This document shows, in pieces, positions 1-5,718 of a stretch of DNA of 7,201 nt; position 1 is the stretch's first letter, and each line of letters opens with the position of its first letter. A program made the position numbers and the translations under genes. The notes beneath the pieces were generated by a model that had not been told where the DNA came from, ran no database searches, and was given only the letters and a program-made list of their open reading frames with translations. Origin of the DNA: an uncultured Dietzia sp. (GTDB lineage Bacteria > Actinomycetota > Actinomycetes > Mycobacteriales > Mycobacteriaceae); assembly GCA_946570335.1 (NCBI GenBank), contig CAMNYG010000059.1, forward strand, positions 1-7,201. Reading direction: 5' to 3'.

Positions 1-36
1 GTTCTTCTCGTGTGGACTTCTGTCCGATACGGCCGA

Positions 37-76
37 GGCCCACACCCGGCCGCCTCCGGCGACACGGATGTGGGCC
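37..76 (-). terminator. Hairpin terminator after hsaC
   Basis: An 8-bp perfect stem (GGCCCACA at 37-44 pairing with TGTGGGCC at 69-76) surrounds a 24-nt loop that itself contains a 4-bp GCCG/CGGC stem (49-52 with 57-60). It begins 12 bases beyond the hsaC stop codon. There is no U-tract, which is common for actinobacterial terminators. If it works, hsaC is the last gene of its transcription unit, so no hsaB follows in the same operon. Confidence 0.55.
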
Positions 77-88
77 CAGCCTAGGCGT

Positions 89-994
<906 letters not shown>

Positions 995-1024
995 TTACCC
1001 GTCCCTTCGATCCGTGTCGACGGA

Positions 1025-2200
1025 TCAGACCATCGAGTCCGTGACCTTCTCGCCGAACTCGTTCTGTCCATACATGATGTATGCCTTCGTGGCCTCGTTG
1101 GCGGCATGGACGCGCCCGGCGTTGGCATCACGCCAGAAACGCTGGATCGGCGAGGTGTCCTGCAGGGCACGCGCACCGGAGTTCTGGAACAGCAGGCCGA
1201 TCGCGTCGATCGAGCGCTGCGTGGCGCGGACCTGGTCCCGGCGGGCGCGCGTGCGGATGTCCATGCCCGGGAAGTCGCCGGCCTTGATGAGATCCAGCTC
1301 CTCGCGCACGTTGCGCATGAGCTGCAGCCACGCCGCGTCGATGTCGCCCGCGGCCTCCGCAAGGCGGACCTTGGCGAACGGATCGTCCTTGGCGGCGGTG
1401 CCGAACGCGGCGCGGACGCGGTCACGCTGGTGCTCGCGGTGCACCTCGTAGCAGCCGAACGCCATACCCACGATCGGGGTGGAGATGGTGGTGGGGTGGA
1501 TGGTGCCCCACGGCATCTTGTAGATCGGGTTGGTGTTGATCTCCAGGCCCGGGCTCTTGGTGGCGGCCATCAGCCCGAACGAGAGCACACGGTGCTCGGG
1601 GATGATCGCGTCCTTGACCAGGATGTCGTTGGAGCCGGTGCCCTTGAGGCCGGCCACGTGCCACACGTCGAGGATCTCGTACTGCGACTTCTCCACGAGG
1701 AAGGTGCAGAAGTCGACCATCTTGTCGTTCTCGTCCAGGACCGGCCCGCCGAGGAAGACCCAGTCGGCGTGGTCACACCCCGAGGACCAGGACCACTTGC
1801 CGTTGAGGACCAGCCCGTCGGGGGTCTTCTTGGCCGCGCCCATCGGGGCGTACGACGACGAGATGCGGACGGTCGGGTCCTCGCCCCACACGTCCTCCTG
1901 CGCCTGCTGCGGGAACAGGGCCAGGTGCCAGTTGTGGATCCCGAGGATGCTGGCGCACCAGCCGGTCGAGGGGCAGGCGCTCGCGATGATCATCGCCGCG
2001 GTGTAAAAGGCCTCCATGTCCGCCTCGTACCCGCCCCACTGGGACGGCTGGCAGAGCTTGAAGAACCCGGCCTCGTCCAGCTCCGCGATGTTCTGCGGGT
2101 GGACCTTGCGCATGTCCTCGGTCTCCTGGGCACGCTCGGCGAAACCGGGGAGCAGCGTCTTGATGCGGTCGATGACCTCGTGTTTGGCGTACTCGCTCAT
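1025..2200 (-). CDS. hsaA: HsaA: 3-HSA hydroxylase, oxygenase component of flavin-dependent monooxygenase
   Basis: The protein hydroxylates 3-HSA to the catechol 3,4-DHSA, using reduced flavin supplied by a separate reductase (HsaB in known systems). The 391-aa product has the acyl-CoA dehydrogenase/group D flavin monooxygenase layout: N-terminal helical domain (about 1-110), central beta domain (about 111-215, with WSWSSGCDHADW at 136-147 and GLKGTGSND at 184-192) and a C-terminal helical bundle (about 235-391, with RDANAGRVHAANE at 357-369). Length and motifs match the HsaA family (394 aa in M. tuberculosis). The ATG at 2198-2200 is preceded by AGAGAGGG (2206-2213) at 5-nt spacing, a good ribosome site. 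It is the first gene of the minus-strand unit and is read divergently from kshA across a KstR-type operator. HsaB is not encoded in this window, so the flavin reductase must come from elsewhere. HpaB/HpaH-like phenol hydroxylases are related alternatives, but context supports HsaA. Confidence 0.94.
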   Translation of the reverse strand: MSEYAKHEVIDRIKTLLPGFAERAQETEDMRKVHPQNIAELDEAGFFKLCQPSQWGGYEADMEAFYTAAMIIASACPSTGWCASILGIHNWHLALFPQQAQEDVWGEDPTVRISSSYAPMGAAKKTPDGLVLNGKWSWSSGCDHADWVFLGGPVLDENDKMVDFCTFLVEKSQYEILDVWHVAGLKGTGSNDILVKDAIIPEHRVLSFGLMAATKSPGLEINTNPIYKMPWGTIHPTTISTPIVGMAFGCYEVHREHQRDRVRAAFGTAAKDDPFAKVRLAEAAGDIDAAWLQLMRNVREELDLIKAGDFPGMDIRTRARRDQVRATQRSIDAIGLLFQNSGARALQDTSPIQRFWRDANAGRVHAANEATKAYIMYGQNEFGEKVTDSMV

Positions 2201-2237
2201 GTGATCCCTCTCTGGCTAATTGTGGGGCGCGTGACCT

Positions 2238-2266
2238 AGACTAGAACACGTTTCAGTTTTGCACCA
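2238..2266 (-). promoter_or_regulatory. Possible hsaA promoter
   Basis: On the minus strand TAGTCT (2238-2243) fits the actinobacterial -10 pattern TANNNT. The hexamer TGGTGC (2261-2266), 17 bases upstream, is a poor -35. The predicted transcript would have a leader of about 30 nt before the hsaA ATG. The best support is that the KstR-type operator at 2242-2255 overlaps the -10, as expected for a repressed promoter. Confidence 0.35.
2242..2255. promoter_or_regulatory. KstR-type operator (full consensus match)
   Basis: TAGAACACGTTTCA matches the published KstR operator pattern TnnAACnnGTTnnA at every specified base. KstR is the TetR-family repressor that controls cholesterol-catabolic genes in mycobacteria and rhodococci. 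The site sits 42 bp upstream of hsaA, over its likely -10 box. The motif match is seen directly; binding by KstR is inferred, and the kstR gene itself is not in this window. Confidence 0.8.
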
Positions 2267-2291
2267 GACGCCACCCTCCCAATCCGCCGGA

Positions 2292-2308
2292 CTGGCACGG
2301 CGTGCCAG
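2292..2308. repeat. Perfect 17-bp palindrome, candidate operator of unknown regulator
   Basis: CTGGCACGGCGTGCCAG is an 8-1-8 perfect inverted repeat in the middle of the hsaA/kshA divergent region. It does not match the KstR pattern (AAC/GTT arms) or the KstR2 pattern (CAAG/CTTG arms) as I know them. Its centre lies about 57 bp upstream of the predicted kshA transcription start and about 69 bp upstream of that for hsaA. Those are positions where an activator commonly binds. It is too far from either stop codon to be a terminator. The regulator cannot be named. Confidence 0.6.
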
Positions 2309-2319
2309 CGATGACGGGA

Positions 2320-2350
2320 TTGGTTGTGGCCCCTCCCCCGATTCTATAAC
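2320..2350 (+). promoter_or_regulatory. Likely kshA promoter
   Basis: TATAAC (2345-2350) is a good -10 box. Upstream, TTGGTT (2320-2325, 19-nt spacer) or TTGTGG (2324-2329, 15-nt spacer) could serve as a weak -35. Transcription would start near 2357, giving a leader of about 30 nt that includes the strong AGGAGG ribosome site. A partial KstR site covers the -10 and start region. Confidence 0.5.
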
Positions 2351-2358
2351 CTGTTCTC
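2345..2358. promoter_or_regulatory. Second KstR-like operator, one base off consensus
   Basis: TATAACCTGTTCTC fits TnnAACnnGTTnnA except that the final A is C; both AAC and GTT half-sites are intact with the correct 2-bp spacer. It overlaps the probable kshA -10 box, so occupancy would block kshA transcription. With the full-consensus site at 2242-2255, each divergent promoter would have its own site. Confidence 0.5.
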
Positions 2359-2375
2359 ATCAGGCTCATGCCATC

Positions 2376-2381
2376 AGGAGG
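2376..2381 (+). promoter_or_regulatory. Strong ribosome binding site of kshA
   Basis: AGGAGG, a perfect Shine-Dalgarno core, lies 7 nt before the ATG at 2389. It decides the start: an in-frame ATG at 2368 lies upstream of this site and would put it inside the coding region. Confidence 0.85.
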
Positions 2382-2388
2382 CTTCACA

Positions 2389-3609
2389 ATGTCCACACCC
2401 ACCAAGGCTCCCGGCGCCATTCGTGAGATCGACACCGGAAAGGTCCGCGACCGCTACGCGCGCGGCTGGCACTGCATCGGGACCGTCAAGGAATTCTCCG
2501 ACGGCAAGCCCCATTCCATCCACGCTTTCGGCACCAAACTCGTCGTCTGGGCGAACGACGACGGCATCAACGTCCTCGACGGCTACTGCCGCCACCTGGG
2601 TGGCGACCTCTCGGACGGCGAGATCAAAGACGGCAACATCGCGTGTCCGTTCCACGACTGGCGCTGGGGCGGCGACGGCAAATGCAAGGGCATCCCCTAC
2701 GCCAAGCGCGTGCCGCTGCGCGCCAAGACCCGCGCATGGACCACCATGACCCAGAACGGCCTGGTCTTCGTGTGGCACGACCACGAGGGCAACCCCCCGA
2801 CCGACGAGGAGAAGATCCCGTACCTCGACGAGTACGACACGGGCGAGTGGACCGACTGGGTCTGGAACCGCCTCGAGATCGAGGGCTCCAACTGCATGGA
2901 GATCGTCGACAACGTCGTGGACATGGCCCACTTCTTCTACATCCACTACGCGTTCCCGACCTACTTCAAGAACGTCTTCGAGGGCCAGACCGCCACCCAG
3001 TACCTCAACACCAAGGGCCGGCCCGACCACGATCCCTCGGGCGGCAAGTACGGCGACACCCTGCTGGAGTCCGTCGCCTCCTATTACGGCCCGTCGTTCA
3101 TGATCAACCCGCTCAAGCAGATGTACGGGGACTTCGTGACCGACGCGATCCTCATCAACTGCCACTACCCGGTCGATCAGAACTCGTTCGTGCTCATGTA
3201 CGGCCTCATGGTCAAGAAGCCCACCGGGTTCGACGACGAGACGGCCACCAAGATGGCCGCCAAGATCGCCGAGTTCTTCGGCGAGGGCTTCCTCCAGGAC
3301 GTCCGCATCTGGCAGCGCAAGTCGGCCATCGCCAACCCCCTGCTCTGCGAGGAGGACGGCCCCGTCTACCAGCTGCGACGCTGGTACGAGCAGTTCTACG
3401 TGGACCGCGACAAGATCGAGCCCGAGATGCAGGAGCGCTTCGAGTTCGAGGTCGACACCACCGCCGCGAACCAGTACTGGGAGAAGGAGGTCGCCGAGAA
3501 CCTGCGCAAGCAGCAGACCGGCGAGGCCGAGGTCTCGGACGAGCAGACCCAGTACACGGGGATGGCCGAGGTCGCCGGCGAGGCAGGCGCCCCCCGGGAC
3601 GACAAGTGA
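2389..3609 (+). CDS. kshA: KshA: 3-ketosteroid 9alpha-hydroxylase, Rieske oxygenase component
   Basis: KshA, reduced by KshB, hydroxylates the steroid nucleus (AD, ADD or CoA-linked side-chain intermediates) at C9. With a delta-1 double bond present this triggers opening of ring B to 3-HSA. The 406-aa protein has an N-terminal Rieske domain with [2Fe-2S] ligands Cys67, His69, Cys86 and His89 (CRHLGGDL ... CPFHDW) and a C-terminal catalytic domain with mononuclear iron ligands His181, His186 and Asp304. Asp178, just before the first histidine, is the expected bridge between Rieske and iron centres of neighbouring subunits. These positions equal the numbering I recall for M. tuberculosis KshA. 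The acidic tail (about 375-406) is low in complexity. The start follows AGGAGG at 7 nt. The stop TGA overlaps the GTG start of the next gene, implying translational coupling. The substrate (AD/ADD or CoA thioester) cannot be told from sequence. Confidence 0.96.
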   Translation: MSTPTKAPGAIREIDTGKVRDRYARGWHCIGTVKEFSDGKPHSIHAFGTKLVVWANDDGINVLDGYCRHLGGDLSDGEIKDGNIACPFHDWRWGGDGKCKGIPYAKRVPLRAKTRAWTTMTQNGLVFVWHDHEGNPPTDEEKIPYLDEYDTGEWTDWVWNRLEIEGSNCMEIVDNVVDMAHFFYIHYAFPTYFKNVFEGQTATQYLNTKGRPDHDPSGGKYGDTLLESVASYYGPSFMINPLKQMYGDFVTDAILINCHYPVDQNSFVLMYGLMVKKPTGFDDETATKMAAKIAEFFGEGFLQDVRIWQRKSAIANPLLCEEDGPVYQLRRWYEQFYVDRDKIEPEMQERFEFEVDTTAANQYWEKEVAENLRKQQTGEAEVSDEQTQYTGMAEVAGEAGAPRDDK

Positions 3610-4004
3610 CGTACAAGAGGGGCGACGCGCGCCGCGCGCCCACCTGGGACGAGACCGACCCGGCGCGCGCCGCGCGACTCCACGCCCACACCGACCTGGA
3701 CCGCGAGACGTACACGCGCTCGGGTTTCCAACCTGTGGACTGCCAGACCTGCGGCACCCGCGCGTTCGTCCGTAAGAACAGCGAGAAGCACACGTCGATC
3801 CAGTGGCGAGACGGCAGCGACCGGCAGTGCCCCGTGCTCTCCGACTGGCGCTCCGGCGGGGAGATCCCCGAAGGCGAGGACACGTGCCCACGGATGCTCG
3901 CCAGCATCCGGTACGCCCTCTCCGAGGGCCTGATCACCCTCGCCGAGGGCGTCGACCCGGTCGACGCCTCGCACATGGTCAACCCGTTCTACACCCCTGA
4001 GTGA
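3606..4004 (+). CDS. Four-cysteine protein of unknown function, coupled to kshA
   Basis: I cannot assign a function to this 132-aa soluble protein. It starts with GTG at 3606, overlapping the kshA stop (GTGA), with no good ribosome site of its own, so it is probably translated by coupling. It has no signal peptide or membrane segment. The N-terminal 35 residues are charged and probably flexible. The core has Cys46-x2-Cys49 (VDCQTCGTRAFVRKN), then a HTSIQW segment with His62, then Cys75-Pro and Cys94-Pro, and ends with a hydrophobic helix (about 98-115). The CxxC plus two later cysteines suggests a zinc-ribbon-like or metal/Fe-S binding fold (inference). Third-position GC bias and a long terminator immediately after it support a real gene. 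Sharing a transcript with a Rieske oxygenase suggests a role in KshA maturation, cofactor supply or electron transfer. I believe a small hypothetical gene also sits next to kshA in M. tuberculosis (Rv3527), but cannot confirm homology here. Confidence 0.85.
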   Translation: MTYKRGDARRAPTWDETDPARAARLHAHTDLDRETYTRSGFQPVDCQTCGTRAFVRKNSEKHTSIQWRDGSDRQCPVLSDWRSGGEIPEGEDTCPRMLASIRYALSEGLITLAEGVDPVDASHMVNPFYTPE

Positions 4005-4018
4005 CCGACCGACATCGA

Positions 4019-4053
4019 ATTCCGCGGAGCGGTCCACGACCGCTCCGCGGAAT
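4019..4053 (+). terminator. Strong hairpin terminator after the kshA unit
   Basis: A perfect 15-bp stem (4019-4033 with 4039-4053) closes a 5-nt loop, 14 bases after the stop codon of the four-cysteine gene. It is followed by TCGTCGTC rather than a U-tract. It should end the kshA transcript and isolate kshB. Confidence 0.85.
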
Positions 4054-4082
4054 CGTCGTCACAGACCTCCCGATCCACCCGA

Positions 4083-4094
4083 TAGGCTTTCCCC
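4083..4094 (+). promoter_or_regulatory. Probable leaderless promoter of kshB
   Basis: TAGGCT (4083-4088) fits the TANNNT -10 pattern and ends 6 nt before the kshB ATG, so transcription would begin at or next to the A of the start codon. No Shine-Dalgarno sequence is visible in the gap (TTCCCC). This is the classic arrangement of a leaderless actinobacterial mRNA. The -35 region is weak, and no KstR-type operator is visible between the terminator and the ATG. Confidence 0.55.
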
Positions 4095-5156
4095 ATGACC
4101 GAAACCCCGCAGTTGGGCTCCTTCGTTCGCGAACTCAGGATCGCGGAGGTGATCGAGGAGACCGCGGACGCCAAGTCCATCGTCTTTGACATCCCTTCCG
4201 GCTCGGAGGACGACTTCCGCTACACACCGGGCCAGTTCCTCACGCTGCGCATCCCCAGTGACCAGACCGGTTCCGTGGCACGCTGCTACTCACTGTCGAG
4301 CTCGCCCACCGAGGACACCCAGCTCAAGGTGACGGTCAAGCGGACGGTCGACGGCTACGGCTCGAACTGGCTCTGCGACAACGCGGAGGCCGGCATGGAC
4401 ATGCACGTCCTGGCCCCGTCCGGCGTCTTCACCCCCAAAGACCTCGATCAAGATTTCATCCTGCTCGCGGCCGGCTCGGGCGTCACCCCGGTCATGTCCA
4501 TCCTCCGTTCGGCGCTCGCGCAGGGCACCGGCCACATCGTCATGGTCTACGCCAACCGCAACGAGAACTCGGTGATCTTCAAGGATCAACTGCAGAAGCT
4601 CCAGGCGGAGAACCCGGACCGCCTGACGGTGATCCACTGGCTCGAGTCCGTCTCGGGCATCCCCACGCCCGAGATGATCGGCAACCTGCTCCAGCCGGTC
4701 GCCTCCAAGCGCCACTCCTACATCTGCGGCCCCACGCCGTTCATGGAGACCGTGAAGGACGGCCTGCGTCGCTCCGGCGCGGACATGCACCTGATCCACA
4801 CGGAGGTGTTCTCCTCCATCGAGGGCGACCCGTTCGCCGAGATCGTGATCGACGACACCCCGGGCGACGACGCATCCGGCCCCGCCACCGCGATCGTGGA
4901 ACTGGACGACGAGGTCCACGAGGTCGACTGGCCCCGAAACACCCCACTGCTGGACGTCCTGCTGTCCAAGGGCATCAAGGCGCCGTTCTCGTGCCGCAAG
5001 GGTGAGTGCTCGGCCTGCGCCTGCATCCTCAAGTCCGGTGAGGTGGAGATGATCCACAACGGCATCCTCGACCCGGAGGAGGTCGAGGAGGGCTACGTGC
5101 TCAGCTGCCAGTTGCTGCCCAAGACTGACCGGGTCGAGGTCTCCTACTCCGAGTAG
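4095..5156 (+). CDS. kshB: KshB: NADH-dependent reductase of 3-ketosteroid 9alpha-hydroxylase (FAD, 2Fe-2S)
   Basis: KshB takes electrons from NADH through FAD and a plant-type [2Fe-2S] centre to the Rieske cluster of KshA. The 353-aa protein has the phenylacetyl-CoA epoxidase/PaaE-like order of domains: FAD-binding barrel (about 8-115, RCYSLSS at 63-69), NAD-binding Rossmann domain (about 118-235, GSGVTP at 127-132 and CGPTPFM at 211-217), then a C-terminal ferredoxin domain (about 262-353) with Cys300-x4-Cys305-x2-Cys308 and Cys338. Length fits KshB (about 358 aa in M. tuberculosis). It lies 90 bp after the four-cysteine gene, separated by a hairpin, and seems to have its own leaderless promoter. 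Other class IA-like reductases of ring hydroxylases share this layout; assignment to KshB rests on proximity to kshA and hsaA. In M. tuberculosis kshB is the gene divergent from hsaA; here kshA and its partner lie between them. Confidence 0.9.
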   Translation: MTETPQLGSFVRELRIAEVIEETADAKSIVFDIPSGSEDDFRYTPGQFLTLRIPSDQTGSVARCYSLSSSPTEDTQLKVTVKRTVDGYGSNWLCDNAEAGMDMHVLAPSGVFTPKDLDQDFILLAAGSGVTPVMSILRSALAQGTGHIVMVYANRNENSVIFKDQLQKLQAENPDRLTVIHWLESVSGIPTPEMIGNLLQPVASKRHSYICGPTPFMETVKDGLRRSGADMHLIHTEVFSSIEGDPFAEIVIDDTPGDDASGPATAIVELDDEVHEVDWPRNTPLLDVLLSKGIKAPFSCRKGECSACACILKSGEVEMIHNGILDPEEVEEGYVLSCQLLPKTDRVEVSYSE

Positions 5157-5172
5157 GCCACCTCGCGCACCC

Positions 5173-5208
5173 AGGGCCACCCGCTCCGCTTCCGGACCGG
5201 GTGGCCCT
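5173..5208. terminator. Hairpin terminator between convergent kshB and the CsoR-family gene
   Basis: An 11-bp perfect stem (AGGGCCACCCG at 5173-5183 with CGGGTGGCCCT at 5198-5208) encloses a loop that contains a second 4-bp stem (5185-5188 with 5193-5196). It starts 16 bases after the kshB stop and 55 bases beyond the end of the opposite gene, so it may serve both. On the + strand a TCGTCGTC tail follows, as after the hairpin at 4019-4053. A short extra hairpin (5250-5253 with 5258-5261) lies right after the opposing gene. Confidence 0.75.
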
Positions 5209-5262
5209 TGTCGTCGTCGCCCTCCCCCGCGCGACGATGTGACCCGCGGCGCCGTTCGGCGG

Positions 5263-5520
5263 TCAGGCCATGGAGAGGAACAGCTTCTCCCGCTCTTTCC
5301 CGTCCACCGCGCCGTCGGGACTGAGTAGGCATTGCTCGAGGCTGGCGGAGATGAGTGTGAATCCGGCCCGGTCGAGAGCTCGGGACACTGCTGCCAGCTG
5401 GGTGACGACGTCCGTGCAGGTACGCCCTTCCTCGAACATGCGGATCATGGCGCCCAGTTGTCCTTGTGCGCGCCTGAGCCGGGTGAGGGTGGGCACCAAT
5501 GTGGCGGGGTCGAGTTCCAT
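5263..5520 (-). CDS. CsoR-family repressor, CstR-like (persulfide-sensing type)
   Basis: This 85-aa all-helical DNA-binding protein belongs to the CsoR/RcnR/FrmR family (RLRRAQGQLGAMIRMFEEGRTC, residues 14-35). Family members sense copper, nickel, formaldehyde or, in CstR, persulfides. The sensing cysteines Cys35 and Cys64 are present, but the position four before the second cysteine, histidine in copper-sensing CsoR (His-x3-Cys), is Ser60. Copper binding is therefore unlikely and a thiol-persulfide switch (Cys35 to Cys64 across subunits) is favoured. That reading is strengthened by the divergent persulfide dioxygenase-rhodanese gene. The start has GGGAG (5526-5530) 5 nt upstream. The ATACCC-N4-GGGTAT operator inside its own promoter implies autorepression, with inducer (persulfide/polysulfide) releasing both genes. 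The length is normal for the family. Confidence 0.9.
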   Translation of the reverse strand: MELDPATLVPTLTRLRRAQGQLGAMIRMFEEGRTCTDVVTQLAAVSRALDRAGFTLISASLEQCLLSPDGAVDGKEREKLFLSMA

Positions 5521-5548
5521 GGCATCTCCCAGGGTCGGTGATGCTCCG

Positions 5549-5577
5549 ATCGTATACCCATAGGGGTATCTGGGTCA
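5549..5577 (-). promoter_or_regulatory. Promoter of the CstR-like gene
   Basis: On the minus strand TGACCC (5572-5577) and TACGAT (5549-5554) are separated by 17 nt; reading the -35 one base earlier as GTGACC gives an 18-nt spacer. The predicted leader is about 20 nt and includes GGGAG. The operator at 5554-5569 fills the spacer. Confidence 0.55.
5554..5569. promoter_or_regulatory. CsoR/CstR-type operator 1 (ATACCC-N4-GGGTAT)
   Basis: ATACCCATAGGGGTAT is a 6-4-6 inverted repeat with GC tracts flanked by AT, the form known for CsoR/CstR operators. It lies in the spacer of the minus-strand promoter, so binding would block RNA polymerase and autorepress the regulator. The same pattern recurs at 5646-5661. 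Confidence 0.85.
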
Positions 5578-5639
5578 CGGTGGCCGGACAGGAAAAGCAG
5601 GCACCCTCGGAGTGCTTCACACATACCCCCCACCGTGTC

Positions 5640-5668
5640 TTGCCCATACCCCAGGGGGTATGTATGGT
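5640..5668 (+). promoter_or_regulatory. Promoter of the persulfide dioxygenase gene
   Basis: TTGCCC (5640-5645) and TATGGT (5663-5668) form -35 and -10 boxes with a 17-nt spacer. The spacer is almost wholly occupied by the second operator, so repression should be tight. Transcription would start about 5675, leaving a leader of about 44 nt with a good AAAGGAG ribosome site. Confidence 0.65.
5646..5661. promoter_or_regulatory. CsoR/CstR-type operator 2 (ATACCC-N4-GGGTAT)
   Basis: ATACCCCAGGGGGTAT has the same 6-4-6 arms as operator 1 and extends by one more base pair on each side (CATACCC/GGGTATG). It sits exactly between the -35 and -10 boxes of the persulfide dioxygenase promoter. The two operators are 92 bp apart start to start. 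Confidence 0.87.
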
Positions 5669-5705
5669 CGTGCCATGCCCCGAACGGGGAAGGAACCCGA
5701 TCGAC

Positions 5706-5712
5706 AAAGGAG
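5706..5712 (+). promoter_or_regulatory. Ribosome binding site of the persulfide dioxygenase gene
   Basis: AAAGGAG lies 6 nt before the ATG at 5719 and fixes this start. A longer in-frame reading from 5635 would translate through the promoter and operator, so it is not used. Confidence 0.85.
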
Positions 5713-5718
5713 AGCCAC

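Noticed and set aside
2292..2308. TGGCAC in the palindrome as part of a sigma-54 promoter
   Set aside because: There is no correctly spaced GC element of the -12 type, and sigma-54 is generally absent from actinobacteria. The perfect symmetry indicates a protein-binding site.
2368..2388. Upstream ATG for kshA adding seven residues
   Set aside because: The AGGAGG ribosome site lies between the two ATGs at ideal spacing to 2389, and with the 2389 start the metal ligands fall at the residue numbers I recall for KshA.
2374..3891. 505-codon minus-strand open frame opposite kshA
   Set aside because: It mirrors the codon bias of kshA, which has every metal ligand of its family. No ribosome site or domain supports it.
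5635..5718. Upstream ATG extending the persulfide dioxygenase by 28 residues
   Set aside because: That stretch contains the promoter -35 and -10 boxes and operator 2, and the extension has no family similarity. AAAGGAG points to 5719.
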